From contig NZ_JOGR01000012.1 of assembly GCF_000719515.1 (NCBI RefSeq), positions 62,001-126,000 of the forward strand: 64,000 nucleotides of DNA, read 5' to 3'. Below the pieces are notes generated by a model, which was not told the DNA's origin, did no database searches, and saw nothing but the letters and a program-made list of their open reading frames with translations. Below are positions 7,920 through 16,617 of this stretch, in pieces. The position numbers were made by a program, and so were the translations under genes. The stretch comes from Glycomyces sp. NRRL B-16210 (GTDB taxonomy: Bacteria > Actinomycetota > Actinomycetes > Mycobacteriales > Micromonosporaceae). Positions within the stretch are counted from its first letter, which is position 1; each line of letters starts with the position of its first letter.

Positions 7920-8912
7920 ATGAGAGTGGCGGTGTTCAGTACCAAGCCCTATGACGAAGCGTCCCTGCGGAAGGCGAACGGGGACGCGCATGAACTGGTG
8001 TTCCTGGAGCCGCGGCTGAATCCGCGGACCGCTGCGCTGGCGGACGGCTGCGAGGCGGTGTGCGCGTTCGTCAACGACGACTTGGGCGCCGAGACGCTCG
8101 CGGCGCTGGCCGATCGCGGGGTCCGGTTCGTCGCGCTCCGGTCGGCCGGGTTCAACCATGTCGACCTGCGGGCGGCCGCGGAGCTGCGGATCGCGGTCGC
8201 GCGCGTCCCGGACTACTCGCCGTACGCCGTCGCCGAGCACTGCGCGGCCCTGATCCTGGCGCTCAACCGCAAGACGCACCGCGCCTACAACCGGGTGCGC
8301 GAGCACAACTTCGCGCTGACGGGCCTGCTGGGCTTCGACCTGCACGGGCGCACGGTCGGCGTGGTCGGGACCGGGAAGATCGGCGTGTGCTTCACGCGGA
8401 TCATGGCCGGGTTCGGCTGCCGGGTGCTCGCGTACGACCCGTTCCCGAGCGAGGCGGCCGCGGAGGCCGGGGCCGCGTACGTGCCGTTGGAGGAGCTGCT
8501 CGCGGCCTCGGACATCGTGTCGCTGCACTGCCCGCTCACGCCCGAGACCTTTCACCTCATCGACCGCGAGCGGATCGCCTCGATGCGCCCGGGGGTGATG
8601 CTCGTGAACACCAGCCGCGGGGCGCTGGTGGACACGGCCGCGGTCATCGAGGGGCTCAAGAGCGGGCGCATCGGCCATCTGGGCCTGGACGTGTACGAGG
8701 AGGAGGCCGCGCTGTTCTTCGAGGACCTGTCCGACCAGGTCATCGGCGACGACGTGTTCGACCGGTTGAGCGCCTTCCCGAACGTGCTCATCACCGGGCA
8801 TCAGGCGTTCTTCACCGCCGAGGCCATCGAGGCGATCGCGGCGACGACGCTGGGGAACCTGTCGGCGTTCGCCTCGGGCGGCGCGGGCCTGCACCCGGTC
8901 GCGGCGGACTGA
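7920..8912 (+). CDS. ldhA: D-lactate dehydrogenase (D-2-hydroxyacid dehydrogenase family)
   Basis: A 330-residue NAD-dependent enzyme, the usual length for LdhA. The catalytic domain comes first (GVRFVALRSAGFNHVDL). The Rossmann motif 'GVVGTGKIG' follows near residue 150, then the substrate Arg in 'MLVNTSRGALVDT', the Glu in 'GLDVYEEE' and the catalytic His in 'VLITGHQAFFT'. Known reaction: pyruvate + NADH to D-lactate + NAD+, acting as a redox sink in fermentation. ATG 7920 follows CGGAGG. It sits next to a universal stress protein gene and convergent to a phosphoketolase gene, which fits a low-oxygen carbon module. Other D-hydroxyacids remain possible, but the residues around His match lactate enzymes best. 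Confidence 0.9.
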   Translation: MRVAVFSTKPYDEASLRKANGDAHELVFLEPRLNPRTAALADGCEAVCAFVNDDLGAETLAALADRGVRFVALRSAGFNHVDLRAAAELRIAVARVPDYSPYAVAEHCAALILALNRKTHRAYNRVREHNFALTGLLGFDLHGRTVGVVGTGKIGVCFTRIMAGFGCRVLAYDPFPSEAAAEAGAAYVPLEELLAASDIVSLHCPLTPETFHLIDRERIASMRPGVMLVNTSRGALVDTAAVIEGLKSGRIGHLGLDVYEEEAALFFEDLSDQVIGDDVFDRLSAFPNVLITGHQAFFTAEAIEAIAATTLGNLSAFASGGAGLHPVAAD

Positions 8913-8921
8913 GCGCGCGAG

Positions 8922-8950
8922 AGGGGCGGACCGAACGGTCCGCCCCTTTT
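8922..8950. terminator. intrinsic terminator between convergent ldhA and phosphoketolase genes
   Basis: Perfect arms GGGGCGGACCG (8923-8933) and CGGTCCGCCCC (8936-8946), with an A-T pair extending the base, are followed by TTTT (8947-8950). It serves the plus-strand gene and probably also the minus-strand gene ending at 8958. Confidence 0.9.
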
Positions 8951-8957
8951 CCTTGCG

Positions 8958-11336
8958 TCACAGGGTGAGTGGCCTGCCGGGTCGCCAGTCGGCGACTGCC
9001 GGGAGGTCCACGCCGTGGGCGCGGGTGTGCTCGCGCGCGGCCAGGCGGGCGTCGACCATCTCCTGGCGCAGCCCGGCGGCGGACTGGCCCAGGCCGGGCA
9101 CCCGGTCGATGACGTCGGTGACGAGGGTGAACCGGTCGAGGTCGTTGAGCATGACCATGTCGAACGGCGTGGTCGTGGTGCCCTCCTCCTTGTAGCCCCT
9201 GACGTGGAGGTTCGCGTGCCCGGCGCGGCGGTAGGTGAGCCGGTGGATCAGCCACGGGTAGCCGTGGAAGGCGAAGATCACGGGTTTGTCGGCGGTGAAC
9301 AGCGCGTCGTACTGCCGGTCGGGCAGGCCGTGCGGGTGCTCGGTGTCGGGCTGGAGCCGCATGAGGTCCACGACGTTGACCACGCGCACCTTCAGGTGCG
9401 GCAGGTGCCGCCGCAGGAGGTCGGCGGCGGCGACGGTCTCCAGGGTCGGCACGTCGCCGGCGCAGGCGAGCACCACGTCGGGGTCTTCGCCGCCCTCGGT
9501 GGAGGCCCACGGCCAGATGCCGAGTCCGCGGGTGCAGTGGCGCACGGCCTCGTCCATGGTGAGCCAGTTGGGGGACGGCTGCTTCCCGGCGACCACGACG
9601 TTGACGTACTGGCGCGAGCGCAGGCAGTGGTCCATCGTGGACAGCAGGGTGTTGGCGTCCGGCGGCAGGTACACCCGCACCACTTCGGCCTTCTTGTTGA
9701 CCACGTGGTCGATGAACCCGGGGTCCTGGTGGGAGAAGCCATTGTGGTCCTGGCGCCACACATGGCTCGACAGGAGGTAGTTGAGCGAGGCGATGGGCCG
9801 GCGCCAGGGGATCGCGTTGGTGGTCTTGAGCCACTTGGCGTGCTGGTTGAACATCGAGTCGACGATGTGGATGAACGCCTCGTAGGAGGTGAACAGGCCG
9901 TGCCGCCCGGTCAGCAGGTAGCCCTCCAGCCAGCCCTGGCACAGGTGCTCGGACAGGACCTCCATGACGCGCCCGTCCGGTCCCAGGTGGTCGTCGCCGG
10001 GTTCGACGCGGGCGCAGAAGGCCCGGTCGGTGACCTCGAAGGCCGCGCCGAGCCGGTTGGAGGCGACCTCGTCGGGCCCGAAGAGCCGGAAGCGGTCGCG
10101 GTTGGCGGCGATGACGTCACGGACCCATTCGCCGAGGACCCGGGTCGGCTCGGCGTCGGTGCCGCCCGGCTTGGGCACGGGCACGCCGTACTCGCGGAAG
10201 TCCGGCAGCACCAGGTCGCGCAGCAGCAGACCGCCGTTGGCGTGCGGGTTCGCGCTCATGCGCCGCTCGCCGCGCGGCGCGAACGCCCGCAGCTCGGCGT
10301 CCGGGGCGCCGGTCGCGTCGAACAGCTCCTCGGGCCGGTAGGAGCGCAGCCACGCCTCCAACGCCGCCAGCTGCGCCGGGTCCTCGCGGACGGCCGCGAG
10401 CGGGACCTGGTGGGAGCGCCACGTGCCCTCGACGGGCTTGCCGTCCAGCTCCCGGGGTCCGGTCCAGCCCTTGGGGGTGCGCAGGACGATCATCGGCCAG
10501 CGGGGCCGCTCGGGCGCGGCGCCCGAGCGGGCCTCGCGGCGGATCGCATCAAGCCGGTCGAAGGCCGTGTCGAGCGCGGCGGCGAGGAGCCGGTGGACGG
10601 TGTCGGGGTCGTCCCCTTCGACGACGAGCGGCTCGTACCCGAAGCCGCGCATCATCGAGACGAGGTCGCCGCGCGGGATGCGGTCGAGCACGGTGGGGTT
10701 GGCGATCTTGTAGCCGTTGAGGTTGAGGATCGGCAGGACCGCGCCGTCGCGGGCGGGGTTGAGAAACACATTGGACAGCCAGGAGGCGGCGAGCGGGCCG
10801 GTCTCGGCCTCGCCGTCGCCGATCACGCAGGCCACGGTGAGGTCGGGGTTGTCGAACGCGGCGCCGTAGGCGTGCATGAGGGCGTAGCCGAGTTCGCCGC
10901 CCTCGTGGATCGACCCGGGGACCTCGGGAGCGGCGTGGCTGGGGACGCCGCCGGGGAAGGAGAACTGGCGGAAGAGCCGCGCGAGCCCGGCCTCGTCGCG
11001 GCCGACCGAGGGGTGGTGCTCGGAGTAGGTGCCCTCCAGCCAGGTGTTCGCCAGCAGCGCCGGGCCGCCGTGGCCGGGTCCGGTCACGTAGATCATGTCG
11101 AGGGCGCGTTCGGCGATGCAGCGGTTGAGGTGGGCGTACACGAGGTTGAGCGCAGGGCTGGTGCCCCAGTGGCCGAGCAGGCGCGGCTTGACGTGCTCGG
11201 GGCGCAGGGGTTCGCGCAGGAGCGGGTTGTCGTGCAGGTAGATCTGGCCGACGGTGAGGTAGTTCGCGGCACGCCAGTAGGCGTCGAGCTGGCGCAGCCG
11301 GGGTTCGGTCGGCGCCGGGTGGAGTGCGGTGTCCAT
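8958..11336 (-). CDS. xfp: xylulose-5-phosphate/fructose-6-phosphate phosphoketolase
   Basis: A 792-residue thiamine-diphosphate enzyme, full length for the family. Hallmarks are 'GHWGTSPALNLVYAHLNR', 'TGPGHGGPALLANTWLEGTYSE', the diphosphate site 'GDGEAETGPLAASW...NLNGYKI' and 'SYEAFIHIVDSMFNQHAKWLK'. Known reaction: xylulose 5-phosphate (or fructose 6-phosphate) + Pi gives acetyl phosphate + glyceraldehyde 3-phosphate (or erythrose 4-phosphate). ATG 11336 is preceded by GGAGG. A DosR-like palindrome lies about 70 bases upstream. The gene is divergent from a GNAT/acyl-CoA synthetase fusion, whose synthetase half may use the acetyl units. No acetate kinase or phosphotransacetylase gene is in the window. 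Confidence 0.97.
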   Translation of the reverse strand: MDTALHPAPTEPRLRQLDAYWRAANYLTVGQIYLHDNPLLREPLRPEHVKPRLLGHWGTSPALNLVYAHLNRCIAERALDMIYVTGPGHGGPALLANTWLEGTYSEHHPSVGRDEAGLARLFRQFSFPGGVPSHAAPEVPGSIHEGGELGYALMHAYGAAFDNPDLTVACVIGDGEAETGPLAASWLSNVFLNPARDGAVLPILNLNGYKIANPTVLDRIPRGDLVSMMRGFGYEPLVVEGDDPDTVHRLLAAALDTAFDRLDAIRREARSGAAPERPRWPMIVLRTPKGWTGPRELDGKPVEGTWRSHQVPLAAVREDPAQLAALEAWLRSYRPEELFDATGAPDAELRAFAPRGERRMSANPHANGGLLLRDLVLPDFREYGVPVPKPGGTDAEPTRVLGEWVRDVIAANRDRFRLFGPDEVASNRLGAAFEVTDRAFCARVEPGDDHLGPDGRVMEVLSEHLCQGWLEGYLLTGRHGLFTSYEAFIHIVDSMFNQHAKWLKTTNAIPWRRPIASLNYLLSSHVWRQDHNGFSHQDPGFIDHVVNKKAEVVRVYLPPDANTLLSTMDHCLRSRQYVNVVVAGKQPSPNWLTMDEAVRHCTRGLGIWPWASTEGGEDPDVVLACAGDVPTLETVAAADLLRRHLPHLKVRVVNVVDLMRLQPDTEHPHGLPDRQYDALFTADKPVIFAFHGYPWLIHRLTYRRAGHANLHVRGYKEEGTTTTPFDMVMLNDLDRFTLVTDVIDRVPGLGQSAAGLRQEMVDARLAAREHTRAHGVDLPAVADWRPGRPLTL

Positions 11337-11401
11337 GGTGTCCTCCGGGTCGTCGTGCATCTGCCTGACTCCAGCCTCGCCGCCGCGGGGCATTCGGGGG
11401 A

Positions 11402-11415
11402 GGGACGCAGGTCCC
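11402..11415 (-). promoter_or_regulatory. DosR/OsdR-like box upstream of phosphoketolase
   Basis: GGGACGCAGGTCCC has two perfect inverted half-sites (GGGAC/GTCCC) at the exact spacing of the dormancy-regulator consensus GGGACTWWAGTCCC. Its edge is about 66 bases upstream of the phosphoketolase start codon at 11336. Confidence 0.6.
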
Positions 11416-11477
11416 GACCGGAAGGGCCCAAAGGCGTGGCGCTGGCGGGAGGTGGCGGGTCGTCCGGGGGCGTTCCT

Positions 11478-11572
11478 TCGATGCGGCCGTTCCGTTTCGG
11501 CGGCTCGCACCGGTCCCGCCGAGGTGTCGGAGGGGGCTTCGCCCAGGGAGCCGCCGCGGGGCCCGACCGGGC
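11478..11572. repeat. imperfect direct repeat, copy A
   Basis: About 95 bases starting TCGATGCGGC, including TTCGCCCAGGGAGCCGCCGC, and ending GACCGGGCG. It is roughly 80% like the copy at 11643-11752 and lies in the divergent intergenic region. Confidence 0.75.
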
Positions 11573-11642
11573 GGTCCCGGAGGCGTGGCGCCCGCGGGCG
11601 GCGGCGGATCACCTCGGCCGCTCCTGAGGCCTCGCCGACCGC

Positions 11643-11752
11643 CTCGATGCAGCTGTTCCATTCCGGTGGCCCGTACCGGTCCCTCCGAGGTGCCGGAAGG
11701 GGCCTTCGCCCAGGGAGCCGCCGCGGGACCAATGTCCTTGCCTGACCGGGCG
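11643..11752. repeat. imperfect direct repeat, copy B
   Basis: About 110 bases starting TCGATGCAGC and sharing the identical core TTCGCCCAGGGAGCCGCCGC with copy A. Relative to copy A it carries a short insertion that contains the DosR-like box at 11725-11738. Confidence 0.75.
11725..11738 (+). promoter_or_regulatory. DosR/OsdR-like box upstream of GNAT/acyl-CoA synthetase
   Basis: GGGACCAATGTCCT matches 11 of 14 positions of GGGACTWWAGTCCC, including the full GGGAC half-site and GTCC at the right spacing. It is 111 bases before the start codon at 11850. Confidence 0.5.
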
Positions 11753-11849
11753 TTCGGCTCTGCCGTGGGGGCGCCTCTGCGGCGGACGATCGGCTCGGGC
11801 GCACCTCGCGCCCGGCCGCGACCGCGGCGACCACCGAGAAGGGGCCGTC

Positions 11850-14522
11850 ATGAACCTCCGCCTCCCCGCTCCCGCCGACGCACTCGACGCCGAGGGCCGC
11901 ATCGTCCGCATCCGACCGGTCGGCCCCGGCGACGTCGCGGCCCTCATCGCCTTCCACGAAGGCTGCACCACCACGGATCTGCGCTACCGTTTCTTCGGCT
12001 CGGGACGGGGCCTCCTCCCGATCGAGGCGCGCCGGCTCGCCGGCCTGAACGCGACCGGCCGCGGCGCGGCCCTCGCCGTCGAGGCCGACGGCCTCATGCT
12101 CGCCGTCGCCTCCTTCCACTGCGCCCCCGACCAGCCCGAACGCGCCGAGTTCGGCGTCCTCGTCGCCCCCGGCCGCCGGCACCGGGGCCTGGGCACCCTC
12201 CTGCTCGAACACCTCGCCCTCCTCGCCGCCTCCGCCGGCGTCAAGGAACTCGCGGGGCAGGTGCTGGCCGGGAACTCCCGGATGCTGCGCCTGGCGCAGC
12301 GGCTCGCGCCCGGCATCCCGATGCCCTACGCGGACGGCGTGGTCGACGTGGTGCTCACCGCCGAGACCGACGGCGCCTTCGCCGAGGACGTGGCCGAACG
12401 CGAGCGCGCGGCCGAGCGCATGTCGCTGCGGCCCCTGCTCGACCCCGCCTCGGTCGCCGTGGTCGGCGCCAGCCGCTCGGGCCGGGGCATCGGCGCCGAG
12501 ATCCTGCGCTCCCTCGTCGAAGGCCGCTTCGCCGGGCCGGTCCACCCGATCCACCCCGAGGCCGCCGAACTGGAGGGCCTGCGCGCCCGGCGCTCGCTGG
12601 CCGACCTGCCCGAGCCGGTCGACCTGGTCATCGTGGCCGTCCCCGCCCCCGCCGTGGCGGCGGTCCTGCGTCAGGCGGGCGCGGCCGGGGCGCGGGCCGC
12701 GGTCGTCGTCTCCTCCGGCTTCGCCGAGACCGGAGACGAAGCGGCGCAACGGGAACTGGTGCGGATCGCCCGCGCCCACGACATGCGCCTGGTCGGCCCC
12801 AACTGCCTCGGCATCGTCAACACCGACCAGCGGGTGCGCCTCCAGGCGAGCTTCGCGTGCGAGCCGCCCGCGCCGGGCGGGCTGAGCCTGGCCTCCCAGT
12901 CCGGCGCGGTCGGCATCGCCGCCCTCGCCCACGCCACCCGCACCGGGCTCGGCGTGCACTCCTTCGTCTCCTTGGGCAACAAGGCGGACGTGTCCGGCAA
13001 CGACCTCCTCGCGTACTGGTACGACGATCCCGGGTGCAAGGCCGTCGCGCTGTACCTGGAGTCGTTCGGCAACCCGCGCAAGTTCGCCCGCCTCGCCCGC
13101 GCCGTGGCCCGGCGCAAGCCGGTCCTGGCCGTCAAGGCCGGGCGCAGCGAGGGCGGGCGGCGCGCGGGGATGTCGCACACGGCCGCGGCGGCCACTTCGG
13201 ACACCGCTGTGGACAGCCTCTTCGCGCAGGCCGGCGTGATCCGCTGCGACACACTGGAGCAGATGCTCGACGCCGCCCGGGTCATGGTCGACCAGCCGCT
13301 GCCGGGCGGGCGCCGCCTCGGCGTGGTGGGCAACGCCGGGGGCGTGGGGGTCCTCGCCGCCGACGCCGCCGCGCCCGCCGGGCTCGCGGTCCCGGCCCTC
13401 GGCGAGGCCGCGAGGCGCCTGAACGCCGCGGTCCCGGGCCTCGCCGCCGCGGGCAACCCGGTGGACCTGGGCGCGGCGGCCGGACCCGAGGCCTTCGCCG
13501 AGGCGATCGCCGCGCTCGGCTCCTCCGGCGAGGTCGACGCCCTCGTCGCCGTGTTCGCCGCGACCGGTACCAGCGACGTGGACGGGAACCTGGACGCGAT
13601 GGCCGACGCGCTCGACGCCCTGCCCGGCCTGCCCGCCGCGGCGGTGGTCATGGGCCTGTCCGATCCGCCGAGCACGTTGGGTGCCAGGCGCGTCCCGGTG
13701 TTCGCCTTCCCCGAGTCGGCCGTGGCCGCGCTCGGCAGGGCCGCCGCGTACGCCGCGTGGCGCGCCCGCCCGCTCGGAGGGCGGGCGGACCTCCCCGGCA
13801 TCGACCGGGCCCGCGCCCGCCGGATCGTCGAACGCCTGCTCCGCAGCGGCGAGGGGTGGCAGCGCGCGACCGACGCGGCCGAACTCCTGCGCTGCTACGA
13901 CATCCGGTCGACCCCGGCGGTCGCGGTCGACTCGAAGCGGGAGGCGGTCGCCGCCGCCCGCGACCTGGGCTACCCGGTGGCGCTCAAGGTCGACGACCCG
14001 CGCCTGGTCCACAAGTCCGAGGCCGGAGGCGTCCACTTGGGACTGAGCAGCGCCCGCGAGGTGCGGGAGGCGTTCGAGGCCGTCACCGCCGGGGGCCGGG
14101 CCGCGGCGGTGATCGTCCAGCCGATGGTCGAGGCCGACCTCGAACTGGCCGCCGGGATCGTCCACGACCCGCTGTTCGGCTCGCTCGTCATGCTCGGGGC
14201 CGGCGGCACGACCACGGACGTGCTGGGCGACAAGCAGTTCCGGCTGCTGCCGCTGACCGACGCCGACGCCGACTCGATGTGGCGCTCGCTCAGGACCGCA
14301 CCGCTCCTCAACGGCTACCGCGGCACGGACCCAGTGGACCTGCGGGCCCTCACCGACCTGCTGCTCCGGCTTGGACGCCTCGCCGAGGACTTCCCCGAGA
14401 TCGCCGAACTCGACCTCAACCCGGTCGTGCCCGTGCGCTACGGGATCGAGGCGCTGGACGTGAAACTGCGGCTGGCGAGGATCGGCGAGGAGCCCGACCC
14501 GGTCGCCCGCCGCCTGCGCTGA
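11850..14522 (+). CDS. GNAT acetyltransferase fused to NDP-forming acyl-CoA synthetase (Pat-like)
   Basis: An 890-residue fusion. Residues about 17-165 form a GNAT domain with the acetyl-CoA loop 'GRRHRGLGT'. From about residue 195 follows the CoA-binding Rossmann domain (VAVVGASRSGRGIG), then the succinyl-CoA-ligase-like middle domains with 'AGMSHTAAAATSDTAVDSLF' (the His-bearing loop of ADP-forming acetate-CoA ligases). A C-terminal ATP-grasp part (VALKVDDPRLVHKSEAGGVHLG) ends it. Known: such fusions act as protein lysine acetyltransferases (PatZ/SlPatA group) that silence acetyl-CoA synthetase; ADP-forming homologues make ATP from acyl-CoA. The retained SHT motif leaves catalysis possible. 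ATG 11850 follows GAGAAGG. It is divergent from phosphoketolase, linking it to acetyl metabolism. Confidence 0.9.
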   Translation: MNLRLPAPADALDAEGRIVRIRPVGPGDVAALIAFHEGCTTTDLRYRFFGSGRGLLPIEARRLAGLNATGRGAALAVEADGLMLAVASFHCAPDQPERAEFGVLVAPGRRHRGLGTLLLEHLALLAASAGVKELAGQVLAGNSRMLRLAQRLAPGIPMPYADGVVDVVLTAETDGAFAEDVAERERAAERMSLRPLLDPASVAVVGASRSGRGIGAEILRSLVEGRFAGPVHPIHPEAAELEGLRARRSLADLPEPVDLVIVAVPAPAVAAVLRQAGAAGARAAVVVSSGFAETGDEAAQRELVRIARAHDMRLVGPNCLGIVNTDQRVRLQASFACEPPAPGGLSLASQSGAVGIAALAHATRTGLGVHSFVSLGNKADVSGNDLLAYWYDDPGCKAVALYLESFGNPRKFARLARAVARRKPVLAVKAGRSEGGRRAGMSHTAAAATSDTAVDSLFAQAGVIRCDTLEQMLDAARVMVDQPLPGGRRLGVVGNAGGVGVLAADAAAPAGLAVPALGEAARRLNAAVPGLAAAGNPVDLGAAAGPEAFAEAIAALGSSGEVDALVAVFAATGTSDVDGNLDAMADALDALPGLPAAAVVMGLSDPPSTLGARRVPVFAFPESAVAALGRAAAYAAWRARPLGGRADLPGIDRARARRIVERLLRSGEGWQRATDAAELLRCYDIRSTPAVAVDSKREAVAAARDLGYPVALKVDDPRLVHKSEAGGVHLGLSSAREVREAFEAVTAGGRAAAVIVQPMVEADLELAAGIVHDPLFGSLVMLGAGGTTTDVLGDKQFRLLPLTDADADSMWRSLRTAPLLNGYRGTDPVDLRALTDLLLRLGRLAEDFPEIAELDLNPVVPVRYGIEALDVKLRLARIGEEPDPVARRLR

Positions 14523-14538
14523 GACCTGGGCCGATGCC

Positions 14539-14560
14539 GAGGTGCGCATATGCGCACCTC
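14539..14560 (+). terminator. 22-bp perfect palindrome, likely terminator
   Basis: GAGGTGCGC and GCGCACCTC flank an ATAT core, forming a perfect palindrome 17 bases after the stop codon at 14522. As RNA it gives a 9-bp stem with a tetraloop. It could instead be an operator because it has no spacer. Confidence 0.6.
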
Positions 14561-14648
14561 CTTGGTATTCAACATCACTCGGGATGCTTTGGGGCCCTTC
14601 GCCTGGGAGGCGAGGGGCCTCGGCTCGGACGGCGGGCGGGATCGGCTC

Positions 14649-14673
14649 GATAATGACAACGGTTTTCGTTATC
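14649..14673 (+). promoter_or_regulatory. Zur-box-like palindrome
   Basis: The 25-base element begins GATAATGACAAC and ends TTTTCGTTATC. Its 21-base core at 14651-14671 matches the actinobacterial zinc-uptake-regulator pattern TAATGAAAA...TTTTCATTA at all but a few positions. It ends 42 bases before the first start codon of the zinc surface/import gene group. Zn-loaded Zur would repress the group, and zinc starvation would induce it. Confidence 0.8.
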
Positions 14674-14714
14674 ATGGGTTGGACACCCCGCCCCCGAGCC
14701 GACAAGGAAGCCCC

Positions 14715-16553
14715 ATGGCCCGTCCGTACAAGGCGCTCGCCGCCGCGGCGCTGCTGCTGCCACTGGCCTGGCCCGCACCGGCCGCGGCCGCGACCCTCGA
14801 CGACCGCACCGTGCTCTCCGTGGGCCACACCGACGCCATGCAGGTCTACATGGACGGCGACCGGCTCGACCTGCGCGTCAAGGACGACACCGGCGACTCG
14901 ACGCGGTACCGCGACCCCGACGACGTGCTGTTCCAGGTGCTCCCCGAAGCCGAGCAGGCCATCCCGGGCGGCGACACCTGGAGCTTCATCGGCGAGGCCG
15001 GCGATCCGATGTGGATGCTGCCGCTCACCCAGGACCCGGCGCTGCTGTGGCCGGGCTGGAGCACCGAGCCGCTCGCCAAGGGGCAGTTGCAGGGCGACGC
15101 CCTCTCGCTCAACCTCCTCGACGTCGCCGGACCGGGCGACGTGGTCCTGTGGACGGTGCAGAACTTCGGCCAGCCCAGCCTGTTCGCCTCCTCCCGCGAC
15201 GGCCTGCCCGACGCGATCCCCGTCGGCGTCCCCGCGCACGTGCACGCCTTCTGGGCGTTCACCGCCCCGGGCGCCTACACGCTCACCTGGCAGGCCACCG
15301 GCACCCTCGCCGACGGCACGCCGATCGCCACGGAGGCGATCGAATACCGCTGGCACGTCGGCGAACTGCCCTCCGAGCCGACCGAACCCGAGGTTCCCGA
15401 CGAAGGCGAACTCGACGGCCGGCTCGTCCTCGACGAGGGCCATGTCGACGTGCTCTCGGTGAGCCGCGGCGAGAGCGGCCTGGACTTGGCGATCAAGGAC
15501 GGCACCCGCCTCCACGATCAGTCCGATGTGTACCGCGAACCGGACGACGCGGTCTTCCACGCCACCACGGCCTCCGAAATCGTGCTGGGGGACCAGTTCG
15601 CGAACCCCGGCTACGACAGGGTCGGAGCGCCCGGCCAGACCCGCTGGCACCTCCCCGACACCCAGCGCCCCGGCGTGCTCTTCGCCGGCTGGGACACCGA
15701 CCGGATTCCCAAGGGCACCTTGACTAACGACGCGATCGACCTCGAGCTGACCGGCTTCAGCGGCCCCGGTGACCTCGTGATGCTCACCGTGGACGACTTC
15801 GGCGACGCCTCGGTGAAGATCGACACCGCCGCCGCGCTGCCGCAGGCGATCGCGACCTCGGCGCGCACCCACGCGCACATCAACTGGTTCTTCTCCGAAC
15901 CGGGCGTCTACCGCCTCACCTGGCAGGCCGAAGCCGAGGCGACCGACGGCACCGCACTGGTCTCGGCGCCGCAGGACTACCTCTTCGTCGTCGGCGAATG
16001 GCCCGGCGGCGACGAACCCGGCCCCGGCCCCGATCCCGGCCCTGACCCCGATCCCGATCCGGCCCTTGAGAACACGCAGACCATCACCGCGGAACTCGAC
16101 GCCGACACCGGCGGCCTGGTGCTCAGCGTCGACCCCGCCGACCGCACCGTCGCGCTCCCGGCGCCGACCCTCAGCCCCGACGCGACCCGCTGGTCCACCG
16201 CCGGCGAACTGCGGCCGGTCACCGTCACCGACACCCGCTCGGCCGACCCCGGCTGGAACGCCACCGCGCAGGTCTCCGACTTCCAATCCGGCGACCACTC
16301 GCTGTCGGGCGCGCACCTGGCCTGGCTCCCGAGCCTCACTTCCAGCGGCGACCGCCAGAGCGTCGACCCCGGCCCGAAGGTCGAAGGCCTGCTCGACGGC
16401 GGCCCCGGCCTCGCCACCTCCCAACTGCTCGCCTCCGCCGCCACCGGCGCGGGCACCGGCACCGCGGTGCTCCAAGCCGACCTGTTCCTGGACCTGCCCA
16501 CCGACGCCGTGTCCGGCACCTACACCGCGCTCGTCACGTTCACCGCGATCTGA
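14715..16553 (+). CDS. secreted two-repeat 'choice-of-anchor M' protein with WxL-like C-terminus
   Basis: A 612-residue exported protein. ATG 14715 follows AAGGAAG and opens a signal peptide ending near APAAAA. Two repeats of the actinobacterial surface-anchored type (TIGR03769, about 190 residues each) follow. Each has a 'GHTD/GHVD' start, a mid 'W.LP' and 'WPGW/FAGW' motif, and an 'AHVHAFWAF' or 'THAHINWFF' H-x-H motif near the end. A G/P/D linker leads to a 155-residue C-terminal domain containing 'GWNATAQVSDF' and 'HLAWLPSL', which resembles WxL cell-wall-binding domains. Known: these repeats occur with zinc/manganese-type ABC importers. First gene after the Zur box; gaps to the following genes suggest one operon. 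Inferred: wall-bound metal capture. Confidence 0.85.
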   Translation: MARPYKALAAAALLLPLAWPAPAAAATLDDRTVLSVGHTDAMQVYMDGDRLDLRVKDDTGDSTRYRDPDDVLFQVLPEAEQAIPGGDTWSFIGEAGDPMWMLPLTQDPALLWPGWSTEPLAKGQLQGDALSLNLLDVAGPGDVVLWTVQNFGQPSLFASSRDGLPDAIPVGVPAHVHAFWAFTAPGAYTLTWQATGTLADGTPIATEAIEYRWHVGELPSEPTEPEVPDEGELDGRLVLDEGHVDVLSVSRGESGLDLAIKDGTRLHDQSDVYREPDDAVFHATTASEIVLGDQFANPGYDRVGAPGQTRWHLPDTQRPGVLFAGWDTDRIPKGTLTNDAIDLELTGFSGPGDLVMLTVDDFGDASVKIDTAAALPQAIATSARTHAHINWFFSEPGVYRLTWQAEAEATDGTALVSAPQDYLFVVGEWPGGDEPGPGPDPGPDPDPDPALENTQTITAELDADTGGLVLSVDPADRTVALPAPTLSPDATRWSTAGELRPVTVTDTRSADPGWNATAQVSDFQSGDHSLSGAHLAWLPSLTSSGDRQSVDPGPKVEGLLDGGPGLATSQLLASAATGAGTGTAVLQADLFLDLPTDAVSGTYTALVTFTAI

Positions 16554-16617
16554 CCCGCCCGAGAGCCCCGATCCCCACGCAATGAAACGACCGAATCAAC
16601 GAAAGGGAAGTCCTGCC

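Larger units (their letters stand above)
11337..11849. other. 513-bp divergent control region with repeats and two DosR-like boxes
   Basis: Separates the start codons of the phosphoketolase and GNAT/acyl-CoA synthetase genes. It holds one DosR-like box near each gene and an imperfect 95-110 base direct repeat. No coding character is evident, though several frames stay open because of high GC. Confidence 0.7.

Noticed and set aside
9015..11627. 870-codon plus-strand frame opposite phosphoketolase
   Set aside because: Shadow of the strongly conserved phosphoketolase.
8958..16475. Very long minus-strand open frame (about 2500 codons) running past the phosphoketolase start
   Set aside because: Beyond 11336 it crosses the intergenic repeats and is antisense to the GNAT/acyl-CoA synthetase and zinc genes. 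The translation is Gly/Arg/Val-rich without domains, a GC-composition shadow. The phosphoketolase start with GGAGG is clear.
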